64,000 bases of DNA from Yeosuana aromativorans (GCF_014646655.1 NZ_BMNR01000003.1:223049-287048), one strand, 5' to 3'; shown: positions 19,829 through 30,100, counted from the first letter of the stretch. Numbers and translations: made by a program. Notes: generated by a model not told the origin, from the sequence alone.

Positions 19829-21064
19829 TCAGCTTGTTTTCTGAACAGAAAAGCGGTCTTTTAGCCTTTGCATATCCTCACTAATCTTTCGTTCTATCAC
19901 TCTAGCATAAATTTGGGTCGTGACAATTTTGGTATGACCCAATAATTTAGATACAGTTTCTATAGGAACACCATTGCTTAAAGTTACTGTTGTTGCAAAA
20001 GTATGTCGAGCCATATGAAATGTAAGGTTTTTATTTATATCACACATATCGGCAATCTCTTTTAAATAGCTATTCAACTTTTGGTTTGACAAATAAGGCA
20101 TCAATCCTCCTGAAAGCATGGTCCTTGGATGATCTTCATATTTCTCTATCAATGATTCAACAACAGGTAATAACGGTATTTTTACAGGGGTCTTTGTTTT
20201 TAGCCTTTGTGTCATAATCCAATTATTGCCATCAATTCCGGATATAATATTGTCTCTTTTAAGTTTCATAATATCGACGTAGGACATTCCAGTATAACAA
20301 CCAAAAACAAACAGATCCTTAACTGTCATGAGTCTGTCGATAGAACAGGATAGTCTCTCAATCCTTTGAAGTTCCATTTCAGTAAGGAATTCACGTTCTT
20401 TCTTCTCCAACTTTGGTTTGAATTTAACAAAAGGGTCTCGATCTATCCACTCCATATTAAAGGCAAGAGTAATTATTTTTCTAAGTCTTTGGATATGTTT
20501 CATTGCTACATTGTTACTGATCTTGCCTTGCGATGGTCTCGATTGATAGCCCCTTAGAAAACTCTCAAAGCCAATGATAAATTGATAATCTAGGTTCTGT
20601 AGATGTATATCTAGAGTTTTATACTTTCTTTTTAGGTATACAAAAACATGCTTTTGGGTTGTTCTATAATGTCCTATGGTGTTAACTTTTAGCTTGTATG
20701 CCATCGTTTCATTATGATATTCAAAAATGTCCTTAAGAGAATAATGAATTTTATCTTCACCCAAATATCTTGATTTGATAAGTTCTGCTGTAAGAATTCG
20801 CTTTTCCATTTTTAAATCTCGATAGCATTGTACTATTTCTGATTTCACCTCATCGAGATATAAATTGATTTCTCTAGCAATTGCACTATTGCCTCTTACT
20901 TTTTGGCCTTTGGCATCCCAAGAGTTTATATCCACTTTATGCTTGAGGCTTATGTTGACCTTCCTACCATTTACTGTAATTCGGGCATAAATATTTGTCT
21001 GCTTGTTTTGGGCTCGTTTGGTATAAATCCAAAAAAGCACGGAAAATGTTAAAGAAGTACGCAT
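19829..21064 (-). CDS. Tyrosine recombinase/integrase, Bacteroidota type
   Basis: This 411-residue protein has an N-terminal Arm-DNA-binding-like domain (about 1-90), a SAM-like core-binding domain (about 105-205) and a C-terminal catalytic domain (about 225-400). Catalytic residues visible are H350 and R353 in HMARHTF, H377 in LLGHTK and nucleophile Y386 in TQIYARV, with a Lys near 290. The first Arg of the pentad is replaced: TGMSYVD has S261 where TGLR is usual, as in the CTnDOT integrase group. It probably integrated a small element beside tRNA-Asp. No relaxase, phage or cargo genes accompany it, so the element is a remnant or a solo integrase. Confidence 0.9.
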   Translation of the reverse strand: MRTSLTFSVLFWIYTKRAQNKQTNIYARITVNGRKVNISLKHKVDINSWDAKGQKVRGNSAIAREINLYLDEVKSEIVQCYRDLKMEKRILTAELIKSRYLGEDKIHYSLKDIFEYHNETMAYKLKVNTIGHYRTTQKHVFVYLKRKYKTLDIHLQNLDYQFIIGFESFLRGYQSRPSQGKISNNVAMKHIQRLRKIITLAFNMEWIDRDPFVKFKPKLEKKEREFLTEMELQRIERLSCSIDRLMTVKDLFVFGCYTGMSYVDIMKLKRDNIISGIDGNNWIMTQRLKTKTPVKIPLLPVVESLIEKYEDHPRTMLSGGLMPYLSNQKLNSYLKEIADMCDINKNLTFHMARHTFATTVTLSNGVPIETVSKLLGHTKIVTTQIYARVIERKISEDMQRLKDRFSVQKTS

Positions 21065-21160
21065 AGTTGTCGTCTTTTTGTTTGTTAAACATTCATTGAG
21101 ACGAAAGTCAAATCAACTATACCAAGGTTTTCAAATAATCAAAGTTCAATTTTTAACGAT

Positions 21161-21214
21161 GTTGACGATTTGTTGACGATTTGTTGACGATTAAAAAGTA
21201 ACTGTTGACGATTT
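21161..21214. repeat. Four direct repeats GTTGACGATT in front of the integrase
   Basis: GTTGACGATT occurs at 21161, 21172 and 21183 (exact 11-bp period) and again at 21204 (21 bp further, close to two helical turns). All copies face the same way and lie about 100-150 bp upstream of the integrase start. Helically phased repeats fit arm-type integrase or regulator binding sites. The repeat is visible; the role is inferred. Confidence 0.7.
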
Positions 21215-21266
21215 GTGAACTTTTAAAGTTAAATATATTATTTTAAAATATAACCCTAAAAACGCT

Positions 21267-21300
21267 AAAACCCCGATAATCATATAATTAACGGGGTTTT
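21267..21300 (-). terminator. Terminator of tRNA-Asp
   Basis: AAAACCCCG (21267-21275) pairs with CGGGGTTTT (21292-21300). Read on the minus strand it follows the tRNA 3' end by about 24 nt and ends in a T run. Confidence 0.7.
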
Positions 21301-21324
21301 GATTTTAAATAATACTCTTAAAAG

Positions 21325-21398
21325 CGGTCTGGACGGGACTCGAACCCGCGACCTCCGCCGTGACAGGGCGGCATTCTAACCAACTGAACTACCAGACC
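21325..21398 (-). tRNA. tRNA-Asp (anticodon GTC)
   Basis: The 74-nt cloverleaf has the acceptor stem GGTCTGG/CCAGACC, discriminator G, an anticodon stem CCGCC/GGCGG enclosing loop CTGTCAC, and the T-arm GGTTCGAGTCC. The anticodon GTC specifies Asp. CCA is not encoded. tRNA 3' ends are common integration sites and the integrase lies about 260 bp downstream. Confidence 0.97.
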
Positions 21399-21476
21399 GT
21401 TGCTTTATTGCGGTTGCAAATATACACGCCTTTTTTTATATGACAAACGTTTTTTTGTGTTTTTTAATAATATTTT

Positions 21477-22412
21477 CTAAACAAATTTTTGGCGTTCTAT
21501 CATATACGTTGTGAGGATGTTATTAAAATCTTTATTTATGTCGGCCTCAACATATTTAATTTTATACTGCGCACACTTTAATTTTAAGGTTTCAAAATAA
21601 TCACTTACCGCTTTGTGGTAGTTTTCTTGAATGGTATCTGCATATAAATTGATATAGTCGCCTGTTTCAACATCAACAAAACGTTTGGGCCTATTATCAA
21701 AATCAAAAGTCAACTCTTTTTCCTTGTCAAATACATGAAACAAAATAACTTCATGCTTATTGTACTTTAAATGCCGCAGCGCTTCAAATAACTTATCTTG
21801 ATCTATGGAAGACTGAAACATATCTGTAAACAAAAATATCATGGAGCGCCTGTGTATTTTTTCTGCTATTTCATGTAAATATTGATAGGTTTCTGTCTCT
21901 TTTTTTATTGATTTTGTTACCAGCATATCACTAAGTTGGCTTAACAGCATTTGATGATGCCTTTCACTCCCCTTTTCTGGCGCATAATAATCATAACTAT
22001 CACTGTAAATGCTTAACCCAACTGCATCGCGTTGCTTTTTTAAAATGTACATTAATGAAGCTGAGGCCAGAGCTGAAAATGCAATTTTATTTAAATGTTG
22101 TATTGAAAAATCCGTCATTTTTGGGTAATGCATCGAGCTACTACTGTCAATGATGATGTGGCAACGTAAATTGGTTTCGTCATCATATCGCTTTGTGTAG
22201 AGTTTATCGGTCTTTGCAAATAATTTCCAATCAATATGGCGGGTACTTTCGCCTTGATTGTAAATTTTATGTTCTGCAAATTCTGCTGAGAATCCATGAA
22301 ACGGACTTTTATGCATGCCAGCAATAAAACCTTCCACAACTTGTTTTGCAAGCAGTTCTAAATTCTTAAAACCACTTGTTTTATTGAGCTCATTCTGTAA
22401 ATTCACTGCCAT
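21477..22412 (-). CDS. DUF58 domain protein (vWA-like), MoxR-associated type
   Basis: This 311-residue soluble protein contains the DUF58 core GESTRHIDWKLFAKTDKLYTKRY (about 54-76) and a following von Willebrand A-like fold with the metal-site motif DSSSSM near residues 88-93. Family members usually work with a MoxR AAA+ ATPase and BatA-type proteins in Bacteroidota stress or envelope functions; none of those is in this window. It overlaps the 3' end of the upstream M1 peptidase gene by 10 bp, so the two are co-transcribed. Confidence 0.88.
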   Translation of the reverse strand: MAVNLQNELNKTSGFKNLELLAKQVVEGFIAGMHKSPFHGFSAEFAEHKIYNQGESTRHIDWKLFAKTDKLYTKRYDDETNLRCHIIIDSSSSMHYPKMTDFSIQHLNKIAFSALASASLMYILKKQRDAVGLSIYSDSYDYYAPEKGSERHHQMLLSQLSDMLVTKSIKKETETYQYLHEIAEKIHRRSMIFLFTDMFQSSIDQDKLFEALRHLKYNKHEVILFHVFDKEKELTFDFDNRPKRFVDVETGDYINLYADTIQENYHKAVSDYFETLKLKCAQYKIKYVEADINKDFNNILTTYMIERQKFV

Positions 22413-24973
22413 TTGTCACGTATTAGTTTTGCTCTACAAACGCCATCAGCGGCTTGCAATAATTTGTTTTTTAACACCTCTGGAAAACCTGGATTGTCTT
22501 GTAAAAATTGTTCAAGTGTCTGATAGGCAAATTCAGAAGAATAGTTTCCTATAGTGGTACTTAGCCATGCCTTTGGAAAAAAAATATCACCTGTTCGTTG
22601 TATTTCCTCAACCAAGTCCAAACACATTTTTAAGTGTTTTTTTGCAGACTCTTGCCGCAAAGGATGATGTATATTCTGCAATGCTGATAGCACCCAACTT
22701 TCTTTGTCTCTGTTTTCAGCTTTTGACAAAGATAGCATAAAATCATCTCGTTCCTTTTCATTATTGGATAATGACGGTAACAAAAACTCAAGTCGCTTTT
22801 TTCTATCTGGATTTGAAATAGTTTCTAAAGTTTGTTGTAAAATACTATCTGCCTTTGGGTGATTAAATACAGCCAAGGTGCAGGCCAAACTTGTATAATC
22901 ATCTTCATTTAAATTCAAATTATGTATTGTCAAAGACTTATCCCAAATATGATATAAGGTGTTTTTACCGCTCTCGGAATAGGCAATACTTTCAAATAAG
23001 TGGAACAGTGTTTTTTTAAAGCTTGGTGACAAGTCATCATCTAACAATCTTTTAATTAATATAGCTTCTAGCGTTGTCTCTTGAATGGCTCGTTGCTCGT
23101 GAGGGATATAATCCCAAAAAATTGAAGACACATAACCAATAATCGTATTTAAAACAAGTTCTTCTTGTTCCGAGGACAGCCCTTTTGTGAGAGTTTCTAA
23201 AGCTTTGGCTGGTTGGATATTTCCAGCTAAAACATTTTCATATAAATTGATATAACTATAGCCTCTGGCTACATCATCCTTTATATTAGGTATAGAATTA
23301 AGATTTGATCCATCCAATGGAAACACGCCATAGCCAAACGCATCATAATTATATATAATGGATTGTGGTTTTGGCAAACCCCTCAACGTATTAATAGTTT
23401 GGTGTTTTTTGTTTAACTGAATGGGAACACACTTAACACTATCTTTATATACCAAACCCAAACTAAAAACCTGTGGCCAAACATTGGAACTACCATCCTC
23501 AGCATGTTGCGAAATTTCAAAAGATTGTATTCTATCATTTTGGTAAACAATACTATCAGAAATAATTGGCCGGCCTGATTGATTTACCCAAACTTCACTC
23601 CATTGCTTTAAATCCTCTTTTGTTTCAGCATCCAAAATACCTATCAAATCATTCCAATCGGCATTGCTATAGGCAAACTTTTTTATGTATTTACGCAATC
23701 CTTTTTTAAAAGCTTCTTTACCCAATAAAGCTTCTAATTGCCGCATCATGATGGGTGCTTTATCATAAATTATATTACCATAAAGCGTTCCTGCATTTTT
23801 CAAGTTATCCAGGTTTTGCTTGATGGGGGTAACACCTTTTGTCCGGTCTTCACTATAAGCACTTGGATAATGCTCATTCATAAAATTCAGACGGTGATTT
23901 ATCTCTGGAAATGCTGGATTAGTTATTTTATCAGCTAAAAAATTAGCAAATACTTCTTTTAACCAAACATCATCAAACCAGTTCATGGTAACCAAATCAC
24001 CAAACCACATATGCGTTGTTTCGTGAGCTATAAGTTTACAGCGTCTTAATTTTTGGTTTTGGGTAGCATTATCATCTAGAAACAACGATGATTCTCTATA
24101 TTGGATTGCTCCCACATGTTCCATGCCACCATACTGAAACCCTGGAATTGCAGCAAAATCTAATTTTTGAAACGGAAATTTATAATCCGTGTAATCTTCT
24201 AAAAACAACACAGCTTGATGGTGTAATTTGAAAATTTCACGAACGCTGGTCTGTATTTTGTCAGGATCATTTTCACGATAGAGCATATTCATTTTAAAGC
24301 CATCTAGCTGTTCACTTACTTTTTTAAAATCCCCTACAACAAACGAAAACAAGTAGGTGCTCATTAAATCAGACTTCTTGAATTTGTAACTAGTATAATC
24401 TCCTTTGTTTTCCTTAGCATCTAAATGCGATCCACATAGCACTTCCCAATCCTTTGGCGCATTGATATCCAATACATAATGGGCTTTTATGTTGGGCTGA
24501 TCAAAACACGGAAATAGGGTGCTGGCTCTATCTGGCACCAACAGGGTGTATAAATAATCGTCATTTCTGTTGAGGGATAATTCCCCAGCATTAAATTTGA
24601 TATCGATACGATTCTTTCCAATTTTCAAATATTGAGGATCAATAATGACATGCTCTTGTTGATGGTTGACGGGTATCTGCTTTTGGTTTACAACAACTTG
24701 TTTGATATATGTACTATCACAATTAAAATCCAAATACAGGGGATGCAACAAATTATTAATCTGTAAATCCAAACCCAATTGGGAATTTATAGCTTCATCC
24801 TTATTTCTTGGGATACTAAAGGACAGGTTATACACTACATTGGAAACTTGCTGCCTTCTATAGTTTGCCAATTCCATTGAAATTCCGGGGCTCAACAACG
24901 AATCCTGTTCTTTATTTTTGTCACAAGACATGACAACAAGCAAACTGAATATAGATATGACAACTTTCACCAT
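22403..24973 (-). CDS. M1 family zinc aminopeptidase, lipoprotein
   Basis: This 856-residue protein has a lipobox ending at C17, an N-terminal beta-sandwich, then the gluzincin domain with HETTH at 317-321 and the third zinc ligand E340 in WLKEVFANFLAD. The substrate-binding motif is GGMEH (282-286) instead of the textbook GAMEN, so the residue that contacts the free amino group is changed. A long C-terminal HEAT-like region follows. It should trim peptides at the periplasmic or surface face of the envelope. It shares a transcript with the DUF58 gene. Confidence 0.9.
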   Translation of the reverse strand: MVKVVISIFSLLVVMSCDKNKEQDSLLSPGISMELANYRRQQVSNVVYNLSFSIPRNKDEAINSQLGLDLQINNLLHPLYLDFNCDSTYIKQVVVNQKQIPVNHQQEHVIIDPQYLKIGKNRIDIKFNAGELSLNRNDDYLYTLLVPDRASTLFPCFDQPNIKAHYVLDINAPKDWEVLCGSHLDAKENKGDYTSYKFKKSDLMSTYLFSFVVGDFKKVSEQLDGFKMNMLYRENDPDKIQTSVREIFKLHHQAVLFLEDYTDYKFPFQKLDFAAIPGFQYGGMEHVGAIQYRESSLFLDDNATQNQKLRRCKLIAHETTHMWFGDLVTMNWFDDVWLKEVFANFLADKITNPAFPEINHRLNFMNEHYPSAYSEDRTKGVTPIKQNLDNLKNAGTLYGNIIYDKAPIMMRQLEALLGKEAFKKGLRKYIKKFAYSNADWNDLIGILDAETKEDLKQWSEVWVNQSGRPIISDSIVYQNDRIQSFEISQHAEDGSSNVWPQVFSLGLVYKDSVKCVPIQLNKKHQTINTLRGLPKPQSIIYNYDAFGYGVFPLDGSNLNSIPNIKDDVARGYSYINLYENVLAGNIQPAKALETLTKGLSSEQEELVLNTIIGYVSSIFWDYIPHEQRAIQETTLEAILIKRLLDDDLSPSFKKTLFHLFESIAYSESGKNTLYHIWDKSLTIHNLNLNEDDYTSLACTLAVFNHPKADSILQQTLETISNPDRKKRLEFLLPSLSNNEKERDDFMLSLSKAENRDKESWVLSALQNIHHPLRQESAKKHLKMCLDLVEEIQRTGDIFFPKAWLSTTIGNYSSEFAYQTLEQFLQDNPGFPEVLKNKLLQAADGVCRAKLIRDKWQ

Positions 24974-25011
24974 TACTCATTTAAATAACCATGCGGATTT
25001 AAAAAAAAATT

Positions 25012-25036
25012 AAAAGGCATGGTTACCATGCCTTTT
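25012..25036 (-). terminator. Terminator upstream of M1 gene, downstream of clpP
   Basis: AAAAGGCATGG (25012-25022) is mirrored by CCATGCCTTTT (25026-25036) with a 3-nt centre. On the minus strand a long T run follows, so it ends the clpP transcript. Confidence 0.85.
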
Positions 25037-25057
25037 TATGTGTTTAATCAAAAGTTA

Positions 25058-25600
25058 TTAAATAATTTTATCTACAATACCGTAAGCAACAGATTCTTCG
25101 GCGCCCATCCAATGGTCACGGTTAAAGTCTTTCATGACTTTTTCAACTTTTTGACCACAATTATCAGCCAAAATTTGTGCACTTAACTCTTTGGTCTTGA
25201 TTATTTCCTGAGCTGTAATTTCAATATCGCTGGCAGGGCCGCGGGCACCACCACTAGGTTGATGGATCATCACACGGGCATGCGGTTGAATAAACCGCTT
25301 TCCTTTTTTTCCAACCGATAAAATAATAGACCCCATTGATGCTGCAAACCCCGTACAGATTGTAGAAACATCACTTTTTAATGATTTGATGCAATCATAA
25401 ATTGCAAACCCTGATGTTACGTAACCGCCCGGGCTGTTAATATATAAATGAATATCTTTAGTCTCTAAAGCATCTAAATACATCAATCTGTCAATAACAT
25501 GTTTAGCTGATTTATCATCAACCTGTCCCCACAAAAAAACTTTCCGTTGCTCTATTAACTTACTGTCAATGGCATCTTGAACTTTTGTTTTACTACTCAT
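25058..25600 (-). CDS. clpP: ClpP-type ATP-dependent protease proteolytic subunit
   Basis: This 180-residue protein has the ClpP serine-protease triad: S88 in GFAASMGS, H113 in MIHQPSGG and D162 in FNRDHWM. INSPGGYVTSGFAIYD is the family block lining the hydrophobic groove. It is shorter at the N-terminus than the usual ~195-220 residues, so it may be the second, non-propeptide ClpP paralogue that many Bacteroidota carry. It acts in the cytoplasm with ClpX or ClpC unfoldases. It is a monocistronic gene bounded by terminators. Confidence 0.9.
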   Translation of the reverse strand: MSSKTKVQDAIDSKLIEQRKVFLWGQVDDKSAKHVIDRLMYLDALETKDIHLYINSPGGYVTSGFAIYDCIKSLKSDVSTICTGFAASMGSIILSVGKKGKRFIQPHARVMIHQPSGGARGPASDIEITAQEIIKTKELSAQILADNCGQKVEKVMKDFNRDHWMGAEESVAYGIVDKII

Positions 25601-25627
25601 CTTTTTATAATTTTTATCTAAAATAAA

Positions 25628-25656
25628 AAAAGGTTTACTAATTAAGTAAACCTTTT
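25628..25656 (-). terminator. Terminator of trxA
   Basis: AAAAGGTTTACT (25628-25639) pairs with AGTAAACCTTTT (25645-25656), a 12-bp stem with a 5-nt loop and a T run on the minus strand, about 20 nt after the trxA stop. Confidence 0.9.
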
Positions 25657-25677
25657 AATTTTCTTTTTCAAATTTTT

Positions 25678-25995
25678 TTATAAAAGCGAATCTATCGCTT
25701 CTGTATATGCATTTTTAGGAGCTACACCTACTTGACGCCCTACAACTTCACCATTTTGGAAAACCAAAACCGTTGGAATGTTACGTACACCATATTTGGC
25801 AGCAAATTCTTGGTTAGCATCAACATCAACTTTACCAACTATAGCTTTGCCTTCATATTCATTACTTATTTCTTCAATGATCGGTCCAACCATTCTACAA
25901 GGTCCGCACCAAGCCGCCCAAAAATCAACCATAACAGGTTTGTCACTTTTTAATACAGTTTCTTCAAACGATGCATCTGTTATTTCTAATGCCAT
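25678..25995 (-). CDS. trxA: Thioredoxin
   Basis: This 105-residue cytoplasmic protein has the full thioredoxin fold and the WCGPC active site (about 29-33) after the VDFWAAWCGPC strand; the cis-Pro is in VRNIPTV. It reduces protein disulfides using thioredoxin reductase. It is of standard length and monocistronic. Confidence 0.97.
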   Translation of the reverse strand: MALEITDASFEETVLKSDKPVMVDFWAAWCGPCRMVGPIIEEISNEYEGKAIVGKVDVDANQEFAAKYGVRNIPTVLVFQNGEVVGRQVGVAPKNAYTEAIDSLL

Positions 25996-26167
25996 AATAT
26001 TTATATTTATTGTGTTTTACTTCAGATTATTTCACAAAATTAGTCAAAAATTTCTCTAAAGCTTACAACTCGTCAATTTGTTTTACTTATAGTTTTATTG
26101 TTTTGTACTATCATCATTTGAATACAATACATCTACGGTGAGCATTTACTTTACTAATGAGGTAAAA

Positions 26168-26198
26168 AAAAGAGCTATCAAAGTTTGATAGCTCTTTT
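26168..26198 (-). terminator. Strong terminator after unknown lipoprotein gene
   Basis: A 15-bp perfect stem: AAAAGAGCTATCAAA (26168-26182) and its complement (26184-26198), with A/T runs on both sides. It terminates the minus-strand lipoprotein gene, and by symmetry could work both ways. Confidence 0.9.
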
Positions 26199-26218
26199 AA
26201 ATCATTTAAAAACAGGCA

Positions 26219-27088
26219 TTAATCATGGTGTCTTTTTCTTCCCAATTCAACAGTTGTAACTGTTCCATCTGGGGTTGTTTTAGTCGCCATATTATCACAG
26301 GTGCCATCTCCATAATCCAAAACAGTAGTTCCCTCAGCTGTTGTATATTCTTTAATTCCTGAAGCTATATACAAACATTCTGCTGGTTTTACCAACGGCG
26401 TGGTAATATCTACACTAAAGGTAGCTCCAGAAGCATCTGTATACACAAAAGATCCGGTAATTGTTTTTTCGTCATCAAAGCAAGAATCTGTGTCACCACC
26501 CGCGGTAATTTCTACGGTTTTTGTTCCAACCTTTGTAATGGTTCCGGCATCGGTTTCAACAGAAATATCAACTGAACCTGTCATTTCCGGATTTCCGTTT
26601 GCATTACTTGCTGTATAGGTATATGTTTTTGTTCCGTTAACCACATAGCCGTTAATGGTTAAATTATCAACCGTGATGGTTCTCTCTTTGCTGGTATCTG
26701 TAACTGACCATGTTTTGGTGATTGTTCCTGTAATAACATTACCATTGTAATCTGTACAATCGCCCGTAAAGGTTATGGTAGCCGTAACCATATCGCCGTT
26801 TACTTCCACAGTAATATCTGTACAGTTGCTAAAAAATCCTGAACGACCATGGTTATGTGAGTCTTCACCCTTTAAACCAGAATCTTTACCTGTTGTTGAC
26901 GTAGAAAAATCAACGCCAAAAGTACTTTCAGAATACATAGAGATGTTGTCCAAAACGCTTTCGGTTTCTTCAATTGCAACTTCATTAGCAACGGCTTGCT
27001 CGCCTGAAAGAGCTGGGGCAACCGTATCATTTTGGCAGGCTACAAAACCAAGTGCCAATACAAAAAATAAACTTTTAAAGGTTTTCAT
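26219..27088 (-). CDS. Unknown lipoprotein, beta-rich, His-rich tail
   Basis: I do not recognise the family. The 289-residue product has a lipobox ending at C19 (FVACQNDT), a low-complexity linker with GEDSHNHGRS at about 74-83, then repeated Thr-rich beta strands of the form GTITKTWSVT and GTKTYTYTAS. There are a few paired Cys (CTD, GDCTD, DSCFDDE, ECLY, GTCDN) that could form disulfides. It ends in GRKRHHD. The strand periodicity suggests an extracellular or periplasmic beta-sandwich. It stands alone between dnaE and a terminator. Confidence 0.7.
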   Translation of the reverse strand: MKTFKSLFFVLALGFVACQNDTVAPALSGEQAVANEVAIEETESVLDNISMYSESTFGVDFSTSTTGKDSGLKGEDSHNHGRSGFFSNCTDITVEVNGDMVTATITFTGDCTDYNGNVITGTITKTWSVTDTSKERTITVDNLTINGYVVNGTKTYTYTASNANGNPEMTGSVDISVETDAGTITKVGTKTVEITAGGDTDSCFDDEKTITGSFVYTDASGATFSVDITTPLVKPAECLYIASGIKEYTTAEGTTVLDYGDGTCDNMATKTTPDGTVTTVELGRKRHHD

Positions 27089-27191
27089 AATAAGAATTTT
27101 TAATTATTTGGGTATATATATAACTAAACAAGTAGCTATATATTATACAACAGTCAAATGATAAAAATTCCTACCCCAAAAAGACTGAAAA

Positions 27192-30100
27192 TTAGTTCAA
27201 TTTGTAAAAAACGTCTTGATTTTCCAATTCGCTAAGTAATTCTTGGGAAATTTTTACTTTTTGTTTTCTACTCGGCATATTGAGTTTGATGCTCTCATCA
27301 TGGTCATAAATGACAAAATTGAGCGATTGACTTCCAGGATGCATATGAATAAGGTCTTTTAAAGCTGAAATCCTCTCGGTTTTTATATCTTGAATATTGA
27401 GCTGAATAGACAGTTTTTTGGCATAAGCATCCATGACATCATGCAGCAGTTGAAAACTATTGAACTGCAAACGGGGCTCACTCTTTTTGCCTGTATCTTT
27501 TTGCATCCAACCTTCACGAATCAACACCTTGACAAATACAAAGCTGTTTTTTAGTAAAAAATGCCTGAACTTAAGATATTCTTCGCCAAAAATCCTGAAC
27601 TCAAAACTATCTGTATAATCTTCAACAGTAAACAGGGCCCATCCTTTTCCCTGTTTGCTTACACGATGCTGAACATCAGTCACCACGCCACCAAATGCAA
27701 GTTCCTTGTTAACAAATGGATTTAAATCTTTAAAAAATGCCAGACTGGCATTACAAAAGGTGTTCATTTCGGTTTTAAAATCATCCAAAGGATGCCCCGA
27801 AATATAAATCCCCACCACTTCTTTTTCGCGGGCTAACTTTTCCATGGTTCCCCACTCTTCACAAGGTGGCACCTGCGGTTCTGCAATCTGTACATCACTG
27901 GCATCACCAAATAAACTTACCTGTGCCGAGTTTTCATTTTCTTGGTGCTTTGCACCATACTTAATCGCTTTTTCCAAAAACGTAATGCCGTCACCATCAT
28001 CGTGAAAATATTGCGCTCTGTGGGTTTCCTTAAAACAATCAAATCCGCCAGCCAAAGCTAAATTTTCAAAAGCTTTTTTATTGGCCGCCCGCAAGTCTAT
28101 TCGCTTGGCCAAATCAAAAATCGATTTGTAGTGACCATCTTTTTTTCTGCTTTCCACAATAGTCTTCACAGCTCCGTGACCGACACCTTTTATGGCTCCC
28201 ATTCCAAACCGAACGGCATTGTCTTTATTTACCGAAAACTTATAGTATGATTCGTTGACGTCAGGTCCAAGCACATTTAACTTCATGCGCTTACATTCTT
28301 CCATAAAGAACGTGACTTGCTTAATGTCATTCATATTATTCGACAAAACGGCCGCCATATATTCTGCTGGATAGTGAGCTTTTAAGTAAGCCGTTTGATA
28401 CGCTATCCAAGCATAACAGGTAGAATGCGATTTGTTGAACGCGTAACTTGCAAACGCTTCCCAATCTTTCCAAACTTTTTCTAAAATTTTGGCATCATGG
28501 CCATTGGCGCTCGCTTGTTCAATGAATTTGGGTTTCATTTTGTCAAGTACAGCAATTTGCTTTTTCCCCATGGCCTTACGCAACACATCGGCCTCACCTT
28601 TGGTAAAGCCAGCTAGTTTTTGGGACAGCAACATCACCTGCTCTTGATAAACCGTAATACCATAGGTTTCCTTGAGATATTCTTCCATGGCTGGCAAGTC
28701 GTACTCAATGCTTTCATCGCCGTGTTTTCTTCTAACAAAACTAGGAATGTATTCCATAGGCCCCGGACGATACAACGCGTTCATGGCAATTAAGTCTTCA
28801 AACACGGTTGGTTTTAAGTCTTTAAGGTGTTTTTGCATACCTGGTGACTCGTACTGGAACACACCAACCGTTTCGCCTTTTTGAAATAACTCATAAGTTT
28901 TTTCGTCATCCAAAGGAAAATTATCAGGATCTAATGTAATACCATGCTTGGCCTTTACAATTTTAACGGTATCCTTAATTAAGGTTAGGGTTTTTAAGCC
29001 CAAGAAGTCCATTTTTAGTAGGCCAGCTTCTTCAACAACCGAGTTATCAAACTGTGTGACATATAAATCGGAATCCTTTGCGGTGGCTACGGGCACAAAC
29101 TTGGTGATATCATCTGGTGTTATAATCACGCCACAGGCATGAATGCCCGTATTACGAACCGAACCTTCTAGCGTACGTGCAAGATTGACGGTTTCAGCCT
29201 CTAGGTCTTCGCCTTCTGAAATATTAAGTAGTTGATTGACTTTTTCTAAATCCTCAGCTCGAAATTTACTCGCCAATTCCTTTTCATTTAAACCAAAAAT
29301 CTTATTTAGCTTAGACATGGTTGGAATCAGTTTTGCAATCCTGTCGGCATCAAACAAAGGCAAATCCAATACGCGGGCCGTATCGCGAATAGACGATTTT
29401 GCTGCCATGGTTCCATACGTGATAATTTGTGCCACTTGGTTGCTACCATATTTTTTGATAACGTAATCCATAACCTTGCTTCGGCCTTCGTCATCAAAAT
29501 CAATATCAATATCGGGCATACTTATACGGTCTGGATTGAGGAAACGCTCAAAAAGCAAGTCGTACTTAAGTGGGTCAATATTGGTAATCCAAAGGCAATA
29601 TGCCACTACCGAACCCGCTGCAGATCCCCGGCCGGGACCGACAGAGACATCCATTTTTCTAGCTTCGCGAATAAAATCCTCAACAATTAAAAAATAACCC
29701 GGATAACCCGTGTTTTCAATAACACTCAGCTCAAAATCAATACGCTCTTTGATGTCCTCAGCAAGCTCATCTCCATAACGCTTTTTAGCACCTTGATAGG
29801 TTAAATGTTTTAAATAGGCATTTTCGCCACGTTTACCGCCATCTATTAAATCGTCTTCATTTTTAAATTCCTCAGGAATGTTAAACGCTGGCAATAACAC
29901 ATCACGAGCTAAATCGTAAGCCTCAACTTTATCCACAACCTCTTGGATATTACTGATGGCTTCTGGAATATCCTTAAACAAGGCCTTCATCTCATCAGAC
30001 GACTTAAAATAATACTCTTGGTTAGGCAAGCCATATCGATAACCCCGACCACGACCTATTGGTGTTGCCTGCTTTTCTCCATCTTTTACACACAGCAAAA

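Noticed and set aside
19829-21400. Integrative conjugative element or prophage
   Set aside because: Only an integrase is present; no relaxase, mobilisation, structural or cargo genes are seen, and the 11-bp match is too short to prove att sites.
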